From positions 7,956,414-8,020,413 of the forward strand of contig OZ026835.1 of the NCBI GenBank assembly GCA_964023205.1: a stretch of 64,000 nucleotides of DNA, given 5' to 3'. Within the stretch, counting starts at the first letter, position 1. Each line of letters opens with the position of its first letter. Below, piece by piece: positions 37,741 through 50,632 of the stretch. Source of the stretch: Lutraria lutraria. Lineage: Eukaryota > Mollusca > Bivalvia > Venerida > Mactridae. The notes under the pieces are model-generated. The model was not told where the DNA came from. It made no database searches and worked only from the letters and a program-made list of their open reading frames with translations. The translations under genes and the position numbers were made by a program.

Positions 37741-39589
37741 GTTTTTATCCAATTGCTAAATAGCCCTCTTCTTCGCGCGGTAGTTCAGGAATGACTATAT
37801 ACGTGATCCAATCGTCAGTCTGTTGTTAATTATTGATTGACGCAATATCATATTTAAATAAAAACATCGATTTATCATAATTTTCTTTAATAATAAACTA
37901 CAGTTCTAGTTCTTGTTTGTTGTAACACAGACTTGAATCAAAGCACTGAAAGTGCTGAAGTGACGATTGTCATTGGAAGTAACAGTACCTGTTAGTCACC
38001 GTGAAACAGGGAAGCACCTTTTAAATCAGGTGCTATCACTGTTCAATGACTGACTGAAAAGCAAACAGTGCTCCGCTTTTCAATTTTAACAGTACTATGA
38101 TTACTATCCATACTTCATACATGTAATCACTGTTTATATACTGACCAACCAGCTTACAGTACTGTACCTTTCAATTTAGACATAACCATCATTCTTAATA
38201 ATTATTAAGCACTGAACAGGTAAGAACAAGACTAATTTTGATGCAAAGCATCAAAGACGGCGCACATGTTGTTTCAAGTACAAGATATTTTACGTAAGAA
38301 TAAATAATAAATTTTGAGAATGTGGATGTCTAGTGTGAACAAGCTTTTACTTTGATTTGGCCTTCTAGCCTTATCTGACCCATTATAAAATCTGACCTAG
38401 ATTTTATTGATGAGCATCATGACAAATTTTCTACAAAATTTTGTCATATTTGTAACTAGATTACCCAAGTATGACGAAAGTTGTTTCAAACATGCATCAT
38501 GTTACTATGTGACAAATGAGCAAAAACAAAACCTCTCATGAAAGAGATGTTTCTAAAATGCCAGCCAAGTAGTCATTCATGTTAAAGGTCTCAATCAATA
38601 CAGGTCATACACAGATGATAACCAATTTTCATGTAAAGTTTGAAGATCTTATGCCCCACCGTGCACAAGTTACTTATTGTAAGGAGACTGTTTTGTTGTC
38701 TGAAGGAAAACCATTTGTTCAACCTACCCAACAACAACTGACTTGTACAAAGCAATATATTCCCAAATGTTCGAACTGGGCATATATAAGAAAAAATGAA
38801 AAGTATGTATAACAAGTTAAAATAAATTTATTATCAAAAATGCATTCTTATGCAACAACAAATGTTAAGTTTATTAAAGAGATTAGTTAAACTGATACAA
38901 AAATAGTTACTAATTGCACTTCGTGGAGGTATAACAGCACATTCACGAAAGTTGAAAGTTTTAAGACGAAATGTGCATTAAATAAGATTTAAAAAGGAAA
39001 CATGTACATGAAACAGTACAGTCACAATACTATAAATTCATATTAAACACAGTTGAGTAAATGTGCACTTAAGCTTGAGCAAATAGCATACCTGAATGTT
39101 GCTTTTTATGATAGTGAAAATACAAACTTATACATCACAATACTTAATATAATGTTTTATTTTACAAAATTGATTGCTATGAATGTTTTTTAATACATTG
39201 AAATAGAAACATATTAGAATTTGCAAAAATTATGTTATATCTAATTTGTATCATTAGTTCAGCATTCCTTCGACACTTACAACTGGCACAAGTAAAATAC
39301 TAAAAATTAGTTTTGACAATTAAAACAAAACATTATTATGAAGTATGTGTAATGAAAACATAGCGTTAATAATAATAATAATGTTCTTAGATTGGTTATC
39401 ACAAAGTACATAGCAAGCTAAAATGGTGGATTTAAGATGGCCCTACATCACTGTCATGAGTATTTACTCTAACAATCCAAATGGAAAAATCTCAATTGCC
39501 TATACAAAGTTTCTATGTTTTATCAGGTGACCAAATTAAATACTGACCTAATTCAGCCACTAATATCTGGAGAAGATTGCAAGCTCTAC

Positions 39590-40085
39590 TTGGGAAAATA
39601 ATCAATGGTCAATGGTTTAACAAAAATAAAGTTTTTACAGTTTAAATGGAAAAATGCAATAGGAAAGATTGAATTGCTTATGATATTATAAGAGTTACAA
39701 AAAATAAATTAGCAACATTTATACCAAGACAGTCCTGTAGTCTGGTACACACACAAAAATATACATATTTACAAAGAAATGTAAAGATAACAATAGTGAC
39801 AGGAGAACTAAAATATAAGAGAACTTTTTTGCACTTTCCTTAAAGCTTTATACAGATATACATTTGAGGAAATAATCAATGGCACATGGATTATTAAAAA
39901 TGATTTTTATGAGTTTAAATGGGAATAAAAAGAAACATGTCAAAGTTGAAAAATTGATTTTTTATGAGATCATACAAGTCGTAATGAAAACATGATTAAC
40001 AACATCTCTACCAAGAAAGTCCTGTAGCCTGGTCTACACAAAACACAAGCAATATATATATACATAGACATATTTACTAAGATAT
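39590..40085. repeat. Tandem duplication, two units of about 275 bp
   Basis: Units beginning near 39597 and 39872 share AATAATCAATGG, a GAGTTTAAATGG-like block, and the sequence CAAGA-AGTCCTGTAG-CTGGT. They are diverged. The surrounding 38.2-40.8 kb is otherwise AT-rich DNA in which I see no gene. Confidence 0.6.
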
Positions 40086-40862
40086 GTAAACAACAACAAT
40101 GGACAAGATAAAGCTCAAAGTCTGATCTCTGGTAAGTTTTCTATTACTTTCCAAATGAATCTTTACCCCAGATGGCCCAGTACCTAACTTTAACATAATT
40201 TAATGACAGAAAGACTGTTAATATACAGAAGGAAAAAGTATCAGAAAAGTTTATATTTCATTTTGTTATAGATGAACTAGAGCAATGAAAGTCCTACAGT
40301 ATAATAAACCAAAGTGTTGTTTTTTACCATACAATAAATATTGTAGCACAATGGCATTTGGTTAGAAATAAATAGCCATGGTCAGTGTTCCTATAATCAT
40401 TTGTTGGTAAGAAGTTTCATAAATATGAATTGAAGAAATTGACTATCAAAGCAATAATCCTTAATTTTTCTATGTTTCTTATTAAGTTTACTGATCACTT
40501 GCATAACAAACATATATAAAAAAACATCATGTTGTATTACCTGATTTCTTGGTAAAATTAATTTTCATTTAAAAAAACAATCATGGGTATTTTTTTACTC
40601 AAAAATAACTAAAAATTGCATGCACTGTCAAAAACAATTTTTTCTAACAGGCAAAAATTGTACTGTGAACACACAAAAATCTATAATTTTTATTATATTC
40701 TTTAGTCATACTATTGTCTAAAATGCATATTTCTGGTTTTAGGCTTCTTTCCAAAATGTAATTATACCTTTAAAGCAAAAACATCTAAAATGTAAATATG
40801 TTAAATTAGAAAAATGTCTGCATGGTAAATTTGCATGTTCTGAAGAGTATATATTTATTGAT

Positions 40863-43255
40863 TTATTTTTTCACAATATTATAGAAGTTTGTCCCAGAAA
40901 ATTTTGCTGTAAAATTTACTGGCAACGACTCCACCATGCTGAACAATAGATCATCATCTTCTTCTTGTGGTAACTTCCCAAATAATTTAACTAAATCATC
41001 TTAAGGTAACATCCTTTGAGAAATTGTCTCTATTGACTGACAACTTGCATCTGTAAGTTCTTGATCCTTTTGTTCCTTCGCAAGTTGGACATACACCTTC
41101 CACTAACTTCTTCTTGCGACAAGCTGAAAATGTATAAATAAAACACTTATTTATATATAAACGGGAACACAAAACAACACATGACTGTGTATTCTATACG
41201 CAATGTCTTTCCCTTTGACAACATATGAAAATCAGTCAGAACTATTATGTGGTTTATGACCAAAACATATGTTTCCCACACAGACATCCGTATACATGAC
41301 ATTTTAACAATTATTGATTCTATTCATGAACTCGACCACTTACCAAGCATAACATTTCCAAATTTAAACAGTTTTTTTGGACTATTATAAATTTAATGTA
41401 AGCCAGTTGGCATTCAAATCTGAAATATAGAAATTCAAGCACTTTTCAGGGTTTGTATGAAACCCACAACTAATAAACAGTGAAAATAAAGTCTAATCCA
41501 AAAAGTAGTATGCCTATAGACAAAAAATTCCACACCTTTTGTACTACAAGCAGTATATGAAGCAACTTCATACAGTGAATCAATTGAATACACCAACTCC
41601 ATGTCTTTCATTTGCACAGCAAATCACCATTTTTTTAAAAAGTTGTCAACGTCCTCATCTTATATTGACACAGGTACAGCATCATTGGAAATGAACTGAA
41701 AATATTAGTATTATAAATTTAAGCTCTGTAAGATATAGTCTATGAAGTTTAAAGGATAGGAAATTAAGTAGTTCTCAAGTTACTTACAGTTGGAATTACT
41801 TGTCCAAATCACCAAAAGTGAATAGTTTTCCTTTATACTATAAACATAATTATTGATTAAAGTTAATAGACCAAATCAATAATTACTTGTCTGGGACAAC
41901 TAGTCAAGTGCTTATTTTGCAGACTGTAATGTTGAGTGAGTCACATTATTGAGAGGTCTTAAGGTGAGTTGTAACTGTATATATATTCAATTTAAATGAG
42001 TATGATTTTTTCATCTACCTTTTCATCTTAACACATACTTTTTAATATTAACTGATTACTGAAACGCTGATCAACTGCTGACATCTTAATATTGTTGCAA
42101 GTGTTAAGCTCAAATTAGACAGTAATTTCTGTGTTTGGAAACAAAGATTGGGCAAAAATGCAGGTGTTGCAGTTTGCATATTAACCTGATCATAGGACTG
42201 TATGTTATTAGGAACTGACAATTCAAATTTCAAAAGAGAATCGTTCACTTGACTGAAGCGGACGTGCAACATACTCATAATCATTCAATAATTGGCTATA
42301 TACTTCATGTACATCATAAAACAATGACTATGAATAAGAAAAGGCAGTTCTTTGAGTATTACCGTGCTCCAAAATATTTGACCAATAACCTGGAGTCAAT
42401 TCATAAGAATGATCTTTATAATGAACAAAAAGAAAATCAAATAACTCATCTAATGTGTCATAAGATATCAGCACAGCAGTACCATCATCGCTGCGTAACC
42501 CATGTGATGTCTATTTCTTTCGTGGGAATCAAATAAAAGGAAATGATTAGTTTGAGGATCGATATACAAAGCGATTGTCAAACCATCAACAGTCAAGATT
42601 TGGTAAGGCGAGAGTAGGCATGCTTGAGAAATTGCGTCGAAAAATGGCAATTGGCCCTAACGTAACTCGACAGGTCTGTTGATATTATATAGCCGTAATA
42701 CATATCTGAAGCACAGTTCTCAATAAGTTTGGGGCCAACAGGCCCAAAAGCTAGACTAACAGACCTGCTTAGGGGTCCGGGCATTTTCTATCAATATTTT
42801 ATACACTTTTGAGATTCCTAACCGGGCCAAACACATTTCTAACTTATATCCATTATTGATGAGGCAATAAGTCACTGCATCTTATTGACATCAGGATTAA
42901 AACTTCCTACATCACAATATGCCTGGGTGTTCATTTTTCCTGATAAAATCTAACGTGAGGTAAGTTTCTAAGCGGCTAAATTGGCCTGCAGTTATTGAGA
43001 ACCCTGCTGAGGTGTACTGTACATCATATAACTGACCCCTAAATGTAGCAACATTCGGCAAATCATTATGTCCAAGGTATCTAAGTTCACCGATGGACTG
43101 AACTATACTTCCATACAAGCGACATATCAAGACTTATGAAATTAAAAATACTGCAAGGCTGGCATTGAAAAAATGCCGAAAGAGCGACTATAGTGACATT
43201 GCAGTACACTGCATTCCATTATACGGTGCAAATTTAGACAACCTTGATGGAAACT
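40863..43255 (-). pseudogene. Decayed Helitron-type protease-like plus RPA1-like zinc-ribbon gene
   Basis: The minus strand carries, 5' to 3': SFHQG then FAPYNGMQCTAMS (43255-43190), LGHNDLPNVATFRGQLYDV (about 43080-43020), PYQILTVDGLTIALYID with LLFDSHERNRHHMG, and after a frame change DDGTAVLISYDTLDELFDF (42620-42430). Comparable FHQG, QCTAMS, DLP, FDSHSRN and DGTAV motifs occur, to my knowledge, in cysteine-protease-like domains of animal Helitron-associated proteins. Further down, two exons (41695-41536 and 41123-40863) are joined by GT/AG in matching phase. They encode YTACSTK then ACRKKKLVEGVCPTCEG and RTYRCKLSVNRD, the CxxC zinc ribbon of the RPA1/RFA1 C-terminal DNA-binding domain, ending NFYNIVKK. 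At least three stops and two frameshifts make it non-functional. No Rep or helicase motif was found. An AATAAA lies within 10 nt of the stop. Confidence 0.65.
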
Positions 43256-43319
43256 ACCTACTGTTAAATACTTCTTACCATGTTTGTTGACAGTTATCGT
43301 TGTTGTCTTTCGTGTTCAG

Positions 43320-43440
43320 TCAACCAATATGGCGGAAAGTGACGCGCTTTAACATGTGGTTAATTGTAACATTTTCATTGGTCGATTGATAGTGTCTGGC
43401 TGGAAAATGCTGGCGGAGCGAGTTTTTCGCGAAACGGAGA
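43320..43440 (-). promoter_or_regulatory. Possible CpG-richer promoter of the decayed gene
   Basis: Just upstream of the first recognisable codons is a locally GC-richer stretch. It has a CCAAT on each strand (about 43324 and 43377), an AATATGGCGG motif resembling a YY1 site, and several CG dinucleotides. There is no TATA box at a fitting distance. This is suggestive only. Confidence 0.25.
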
Positions 43441-44570
43441 CAAAACAAAAAAAAAGAAAATGGAGATAAAAAACAACGAACATTTCTACTGTTTTACGCA
43501 GCTAGAAAGAAACTGAATTCACGAAGCAAAATTCAATAATAACTGCTCAAAGAATTATATCAATTACGATTTAAACCATCAGTATGTTTTATCTCCATTG
43601 CGTTTTTATTCGCAATCCGTTAAAACGTCAATGCGTTGTATATAAACGTAATACAAAATATGGTTTTATATAAGGCAATACTTATTTGCATAGTTTGGTC
43701 ATTGTCACTGCAGTTTTTCCATTATATAGGCTTGTACGAAGTAAATAAGATCAATTGTCGTTGATTTTTTAATTTACCCTATTGTTCTTTTAACAACTGA
43801 CTTTCAGATAGGCATAAACAAGCTTCGAAAAAATTTTCGGTACTTTTGCGAAGTTGGGGTAGTAAGGTTTAGAAACTAACGTATAAAAAGAGCGTAGCCT
43901 AACCGTTTTGAGAGAAGCTATTATATATACAGAAAACATTTTCAAAGCTTTGTATATATATATAGTAACGGTAAAAAACTTTCATTTTAAATATTTTGAC
44001 ATTTTTTATCACTTAATGGATGCATACAATACATATCAGATTGTTTAAAAAAGATTAAAAAAGAAAGTAAAAAATGATTAATAATACCAGCTTCTCCCCA
44101 ATCGATTACGCAACACCAGTGCAATTTTTTAACACTATTCAATACTGACGCCGCCGTTCTCGGCGCCGTCAATAAACAGCCTTTTATTTAAACAATACCG
44201 TTCATCATCATTGTAGAATAGTCGACTGTTTACCGACTTGAATAGCCAATAGGACAAATTATGGTCAGACACTATTTAGTGCAGGCTGGTCATGATGTGT
44301 ACTTCAGTACAGTAATCATCAGTATTATTGCATGTTTGTTTATCATCACAGTTTGTTCAAGTCAGTAATTTAGACAGCTGAACAGAATGTAGTTAATAAG
44401 TTAGAAGCATGAAGAAAACAAAATAATATTTCTTTTACTAAATACTATACAAACTAGCAAAAGAAATGCAGATACGTTTTTTTCTAAATCCCTGAATTTC
44501 GCCATAGAATAAATTTAAAGTACTTTTTTATATTTTTCAACAGTAAGATAATAACAAGAGCGTCAAGATG
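43440..44570. other. Gene-poor AT-rich DNA
   Basis: Nothing in this stretch has a supportable reading frame or clear element ends. A small TA microsatellite lies near 43960. Confidence 0.5.
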
Positions 44571-44639
44571 GTCTCTAACCCTCGCATGACAACCATTGTT
44601 TACTGATTGAAACATTGTTTTGCAACCTATGTTATAAGG

Positions 44640-45190
44640 TCTGTTGTTATAAAGATCTGAACTGGTGACCTAGTGTCTGATCCCAGATGACCCTAGCTCG
44701 AACTTGTCCTACATATCATTAAGACAAACAACTTGATTTGTTTGGTAATGATCCAATCAAAGCAGTAACTTATAGACAAGGTTTGGTGAAGATCATCTAC
44801 GGTTGTAATAAGTTTTTCCTAGGATTTGACTTGGTGACTTAGTGTTTGACCCAGAAGACCAATACTCTAATTTGCCCTTAATATTATTCAGGCAAACTAT
44901 CTGACAATGTCTGCTGAAGATCCAATCAAACTGAGACATTAACAGTGTTGAAAATGTTTTCATAAGATTTTCCCTAGTGACCTAATTATTGACCCCAGAT
45001 GACCCATATTCATACTTGATCTACATATCATTTACACAAACAATTTGACAATGTATGGTGAAGATCCAAATATAACTTTGAAATCTAGAGTGTCCTGGTG
45101 ACCTAGTTTTTTACCCCAAGTGACCCATTATCGAACTCGTCCGCGATTTTGTCGATATTTACATTCTGACCCAGTTTGTGAATATGAACT
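44640..45190 (+). repeat. Tandem repeat, about 3-4 units of about 150-180 bp (GGTGACCTAGT type)
   Basis: Units share TGGTGACCTAGT, TTGACCCCAGATGACCC, ACATATCATT, GACAATGT and GGTGAAGATCCAA blocks. This is a very common repeat type in bivalve introns and intergenic DNA. Units are well diverged, so the array is old. Confidence 0.8.
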
Positions 45191-45199
45191 AAAAAAATT

Positions 45200-47500
45200 G
45201 GACCCTAGTGTGTTCACAAGGTAAAAGTCGCACGACGCCGTACAAAGAGTGATCACAAAAGCTCACACTGAGCACTTGTGCTCATGTGAGATAACAATAA
45301 TGTGCAATACTTTGTTAGTAAGAATAAGAACAATAAAATGACTATAGTTGTTTTTACTGACAATGTACACGTACACCACTGTACAGTAGCGAGATAAAAT
45401 CAAATGATTTCTGTTCATTATCTTGTTGAGATTGTATCAAAAATCAGCAAAAATCCGTGATAAGATCTGCATTATAATCAGAAGTATCCATTTTTAATGT
45501 TTGCGTCCCTGACACCTCGATTCAATATATTCAATATCTATTCAGTCAGAACATTTAGTCTGTTATAAAGTTAATTAGTTTCAAATCTTGAAAATGAACC
45601 AAAATTATGGAATTTGCAGAATATGATACATACGGAGAAATAAACAGTAAAAATCAAACATAAGTTACTTCATTTGTCTAGTAATCGTCTTTCTGAAAAG
45701 TTTATTTATAGTTACATAAACACTTCTTCTACCATGAGCAAATTAAGTTCTTAACCTCTTATAGATGCAACCTCAAGTCGGCGCCAATAAGGATATTCAA
45801 GTTGTGTAATGAATCAATATACACACATTATTCATAGTAGACATGCATACAGGCCACAAACAGAGGCTGCCTTTACATAGAAAATATTGGTTACTGTTGG
45901 ATGTTGTACAATAGTGAATGCAAAAATATTGAAAAAATCCCAAAGCTAGCATCTGTTTAAGATGATACATGAATATGATTTTTAAGTGTAACCTTGATGT
46001 CTGAGTCAAGCCCATGACTCTCATACTATGTAATACAAGTAATAATTAAATGTAGGAAAACAGAAATGCATGGACAAGATCTATTTAGCCAGGCTCACTT
46101 AGACCTTGACATACAATCCCATACATGGATCCCTGTGACTTATTCAATGACTGATAAGGTACATACAATCAAACATGTGAACAAAAGCCAACGTTTGGAA
46201 AGACACAATGTGGCCTTCATTGACAGATGACTATTATTCAGAGGTCATTTTATTCTAAATAATCAATGACAGTTTTCATACGAATGGCCTTTATTATATC
46301 TTTTATTTTTTCGGCTGAGACCGCTAACCCAGGATTGACTATATTTAGTTTTATTAAATACTACAATGATGCACATACACCGAATATTTTAACATAATTA
46401 GCAACATCTATATACCAGTGTTTTGTGAATCTTATGAAAATGCTAAAAAATGCATTTATGACTAGAAGTTTCTGAAAGTTGCATGCGCCCCAAGATTCTT
46501 ATAAAAAGATATACGAAAGAAAAATCAACACAACAATCTCAGCAGATTTTGAGGAGACGTCCAAATGTGTAGAAAATTGAACATTGTTAAATGTCATTAT
46601 TTGGAATGGACGGCTGCATCCTATGAAGTATATAATTCAAAAGGTTACTGCAAAACTTTATGAGAAATTATTTTCGAATAAGTTTTATACATATGATTCA
46701 TGGTAAGATGTATCGTAGGTCATCCTTTGAAATTTTTGTTTGCTGCAACCAGATCAAGACAATTTTCAGTGGGTAGGTAGGATTCTTTTACAATTATTTT
46801 TTATATTTAACCCAAAATGCATGTCAGAATGCTATTTTTAATACAAACAATCAAAACAATCGTAAGAGGTCAAAGAAAGTTGGGTAGGGGCCAGGTTTTG
46901 GTTAGTGGGTTGCATTACAACAAAAAAATATTTTTAAGGATGGCTTGAAATGCTTGGGGAATTCATTTCTAATTACTATACAAATCAGTTCTCTATAACC
47001 TTGATGGCTGAAACATCATTTAATGTACTACTTCTGGTTATATGTAGTTTCAGTGGACCAGCAAACGCAGGTTTTTTAAATTCATATAATCAGCAGTGAC
47101 AAGCTCACTTGCCAGAACATCTGTCATCATGTGGAATCATACTGGTTTCCTCAGTAACTAGGAAGAGCACAACAAGTTCTCCCATCTGCTACAATAGCAT
47201 CAACTTGCACATGCAACTTTTTCACAAGCGCATCACACATCTGCAAGTAAATAGAACAAATAGTTTAGGTCATACAGACATACAAGAGTAAAACAACTGT
47301 GTATTATACTGAATGAGAAGAAAGTGAGCCAACTTTATCCATTTAAAATATATTTAACATAGGGCATAGCTTAAGCCTTATGATATCAAGTTTTGTAGTA
47401 TCTTGTGATTTGAGAGGTTGTCTAGTAGAAGACCTTTCCAGCCGTAGCCTCCATTTGCAGATTAATCTGGATCCTTACTAGCCGCGAAGCTATCTTGTTG
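45200..47500. other. Gene-poor stretch; one weak exon-like segment
   Basis: There is no gene I can support. On the minus strand near 47110-47240, a TTTACTTGCAG acceptor precedes about 29 open codons (ATGTGTGATGCGCTTG...), but the frame then stops. It is probably accidental or a relic. Confidence 0.4.
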
Positions 47501-47550
47501 ATTTTCTCATGCTGCAGCTTAAATACGGTCACAGTATTTTAGTATTTTAC

Positions 47551-47729
47551 ATATCTCTGATTTCGATTGAACTGCTGTGGAAAACGTCGTCTTACTATAG
47601 TATGTGTTAACGATGAAGTCTATAACAATTACGTGGTCATCTGGTAAGACATCACGGATATTGGTAATTTTGGTTTTACTAGTGCCATCTTTAACAGTAA
47701 CTGTCTTTGTAGACACAGTCACATATTCT
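47551..47729 (-). other. Candidate coding exon of unknown family
   Basis: This is a minus-strand open segment between a TTCAG acceptor (47730-47731) and a GTAAAA donor (47549-47550), within a 73-codon frame. The translation is beta-strand-like and hydrophilic (EYVTVSTKTVTVKDGTSKTK, then LPDDHVIVIDFIV). Codon use looks more gene-like than its AT-rich surroundings. No domain is recognised and no partner exons were found. Confidence 0.3.
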
Positions 47730-47884
47730 CTGAATTTCACCTTACTATATATGTTTGCTTATTAATAATTAAAGGATCAAAACATCAATCAGAGGCATTC
47801 CGACTTAATTTTATTTTTTACATATACGTCTTCTTGTGTCGGGACGACATTTAATTGTCGTCACCACTTTTCGACTATATATAT

Positions 47885-49485
47885 ATATATATAGTTTATT
47901 TATTAAAGTGACAGGCATAATAAAGAAATATACAACGTTACATAATACATGAGTATTTTGCAAAAACTCAGCCTAATAAGGCTTATCAGTCACTTATTAT
48001 AATTATATATTTTATACGAAAAACATTTAATATATAAACACAGAATTGAAAGGAAAATAAAAACATTTATAAATTACATAGACACAGTTTGTAATTATAT
48101 AAAAATATGTTATGAATGTAGGTACAATAGAATAAAAAAAAAATTAAAAAAAAACGGTATGATATTAAACAATGAAAAATATATGATGCAGGACGAAATT
48201 TAAAGAAAAAACTTTAATAATAATAATTCGACATTTTACGGCTTTATTGATGAAAATACTAAAGGCTTTAATAGCTTCTGGAATACAAAAAAGTTTCTTA
48301 AGAGTGTCATAGAAGTCATTGTTATTGATAATATTTAGGGGCGAAATGTTTAAGTAAAGTTTATCTATCTATAAAGATCGCGAATTTTTGACAGATAAAG
48401 ATAAAATGAATCTCAGTTTAAACTAATCCAGTATTACATTGCTTGCATATCCTAGATTCTCTTGGAATATTTAGAAAACGTCCTGTTTGAATATTTAAAG
48501 GTAATGTGCCAGATCGGAGTTGAGTAAGGACAGATCTCAAATGCTTTTGCATATACATTTTTTTATATAGATTTCACATTCAAATGTACTCTTTACTTGT
48601 TTATATACATCAAGTCTTGATTGAGAAGAAATTTCGTTTAACCATTTGGGTTTAAATTAGTCTAAAAGTATATTTTCAGCTATTTTTATGAATGAACCTC
48701 TACTATGAAATATGGATTTGTTAATAAAGTTTTCTCTCTTGTCAATTTGGTCAAATATTTGTTTAATTTCTTTAGACCAATTATCTCTACATTTTTTTAA
48801 ATCAAAATTAAAAATTCGTTTAGTAATTCTATTTTCATTCATGTAAATTAATATTTTCCATAATCGTACCATTGATAGTTTTCGTCTAATATGAGGTGGT
48901 ATTAAACCAGTATCACCTTTAACTACTGGTGTTAAGAATTCTATTATGAACAGTTTCTATTTTGGGTTATTTTTAAATCCCCACACAAATGCAGAATAGT
49001 CCATGATAGGGATTATTTTGGAATTGTATATTTTAATGAAAGACGAAAACATAACATATGTTTGATTAAATAACATACAAATTAACGACGAGAATGCTCT
49101 ACTTGCTGATTCGCTTGGAATATTTGCTGTTTCTGTAAAATCAAGAAATTCATTCAGGACGACACCTAAATACTTATATTGTTCCCATGTATCTATCTGA
49201 GAATTACCCAGTTTAAAAATAACGGAAGTCCTAGGTTTGCATTTTTTCCTGAAGTGAATAGTTTTTGGTTTACTGATATTTACAGACATAACATTTTTCG
49301 AACACCAATTATATAGATGGTTTAACATAAGTTGAAGATTTGTTTCATTCGGAGCTATTAAGGCAATGTCATCAGCAAACAAAAGTATACTGATTGTCAA
49401 ATTTTCTTCTAAACATACTCTAAGATTGAGCTGCTTGATCTCATAAGCTAGATCATTTATAAAGAGATTACTATGTCCATCTTCT
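47885..49485 (-). pseudogene. CR1/L2-like LINE: reverse transcriptase to 3' end
   Basis: This is the best-preserved LINE copy. On the minus strand it runs from SNLFINDLAYEIKQL, through the catalytic ILLFADDIALIAPN (FADD near 49373), NISKPKTIHFRKK and YKYLGVVLNEFLDF, to IPIMDYSAFVWGF. After a frameshift it continues GDTGLIPPHIRRKLSMVRLW, then LRSVLTQLRSGTLPL, IPRESRICKQCNTG (zinc-knuckle-like) and KLFCIPEAIKAFSIF to about 48166. A 3' UTR of about 280 bp ends in AATAAATAAAC and a (TA)n tail (47874-47892). The 5' part with endonuclease is absent; a stop lies just upstream of the reverse-transcriptase palm. The main break is at about 48945-48957. Confidence 0.85.
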
Positions 49486-49864
49486 TAGAGTATAAAAATA
49501 AGAACCCTGTAGTGGGTGAAAAACTTGTATTTGAAATATTGCTGAACGATTTATTCAGCCTTCATTAGTTAACAAGTACTAGAATTTAGAAACAAGGTTA
49601 TTTGAAGCGCTATGTACCAAAATGTAAATATTAAATTTTAGATACTAGTACATAAACAATGGGGTTTCAGGACCAAGATTTATTTGTCCATGACGTCAGA
49701 ATATTCATTAACGTAATGTGCGCCGCATAATGCTTTAAAATCATATCGGAGACATACATATTACATAAGTCTCTGATTATATAAATTAAAAACAAGACGC
49801 TGCGTTCAATAAACGCATACGCCCCGGATGGCATGCTTGTGATGCTATAGTTAATTTGAACAAG

Positions 49865-50385
49865 GTAAAGGTCAAAGTGGGTGTTTGATAATTATTGGTG
49901 GATTGAGAATGGTCATAAACAACAGCTGTATACATATAAATATTTATTCAAGTGTTCTAGTAAGTGGTGTTCAGTAAAATCTACTTAATCTCATACAGAA
50001 TCGATCAAAATTAAGACAAGGTCAAAGTGGGGTTGGTTGATATCTGATGATTGAGAATGGTCATAGATAACACCAGTATAAGTATCAAGGTGTTCTAGTG
50101 AATGGTGTTGGTGCTAGATGAAACTGTAAAATCTACTTAACCTAGTGCAGAATCATTCTAAGTCCAAATCAAGTTAAGGCAAAGGTCAAAATGGTGTTGG
50201 TTGACATGGGATGATTTAGAATGATCATAGGCAACAACTGTACAAGTATCAAAGTGTTTTACAATGCGGTCTTGATGTTAGACGAAACGGTCAAATCTTC
50301 TTAAAGTGGTACAGAATCATTCTAAATTCAAATTAAGTCAAGGTCAAAGACGGGTTGGTTGATATGGGAGGATTTTGAATGATCA
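49865..50385 (+). repeat. Tandem repeat, about 3.3 units of about 165 bp (AAGGTCAAAGTGG type)
   Basis: Units begin near 49865, 50017, 50178 and 50340. They share AAGGTCAAAGTGGGGTTGG, GATTGAGAATGGTCATA, AACAACTGTA and TACAGAATCATTCTAA blocks. The last unit is cut by the SINE at 50388. It is non-coding. Confidence 0.8.
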
Positions 50386-50387
50386 TT

Positions 50388-50632
50388 AGCGGGTCTTTAT
50401 CCAGTGGTTAGTGCGCTAGGTTTGTATGCCGGTTCGATTCCCGGTCGAGGTAATTAATAACCATTTCATGAAATCTTGACAAAATATCGACTTTCCTCAA
50501 TATGAGGAGAAGTTGTCGGCTCCATGTGGAAATTAGTTCTGGTTAGAATATCGTCCAGGGAAACTAATCCGATCGCCGTATATAACTAAAAAAGTTGAAA
50601 AACGGCGTTATACCCAATAAGTAAATAATCCC
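50388..50632 (+). mobile_element. SINE family 1 (tRNA-Thr-like head), copy B
   Basis: This is the counterpart of 10305-10500. The A-box region is CCAGTGGTTAGTGCGC, and the B box GGTTCGATTCC is intact with a paired stem (CCGG...CCGG), although part of the anticodon stem is deleted. The body has TTGTCGGCTCCATGTGGAAA, missing from copy A, and the tail GTTGAAAAACGGCGTTATAC followed by an AATAAGTAAATAA-type end. Confidence 0.8.

Larger units (their letters stand above)
30180..37950 (+). repeat. Segmental duplication 1, arm B
   Basis: This is the collinear partner of 390-7310. It carries R1 homology at its left end (30180-30710), the second PAN-like gene, and arm-specific insertions: a Jockey-like LINE (31076-32143), an L1/Tx1-like LINE (32700-33710), a CR1-like LINE end (33865-34345) and a piggyBac-like MITE inside intron 1 of the PAN-like gene (36617-37109). 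Homology fades near a TTGTTGTAACACAGAC block at about 37918-37933. Confidence 0.8.

Noticed and set aside
42249..42536. 95-codon plus-strand frame
   Set aside because: It is the antisense shadow of the protease-like pseudogene on the minus strand.
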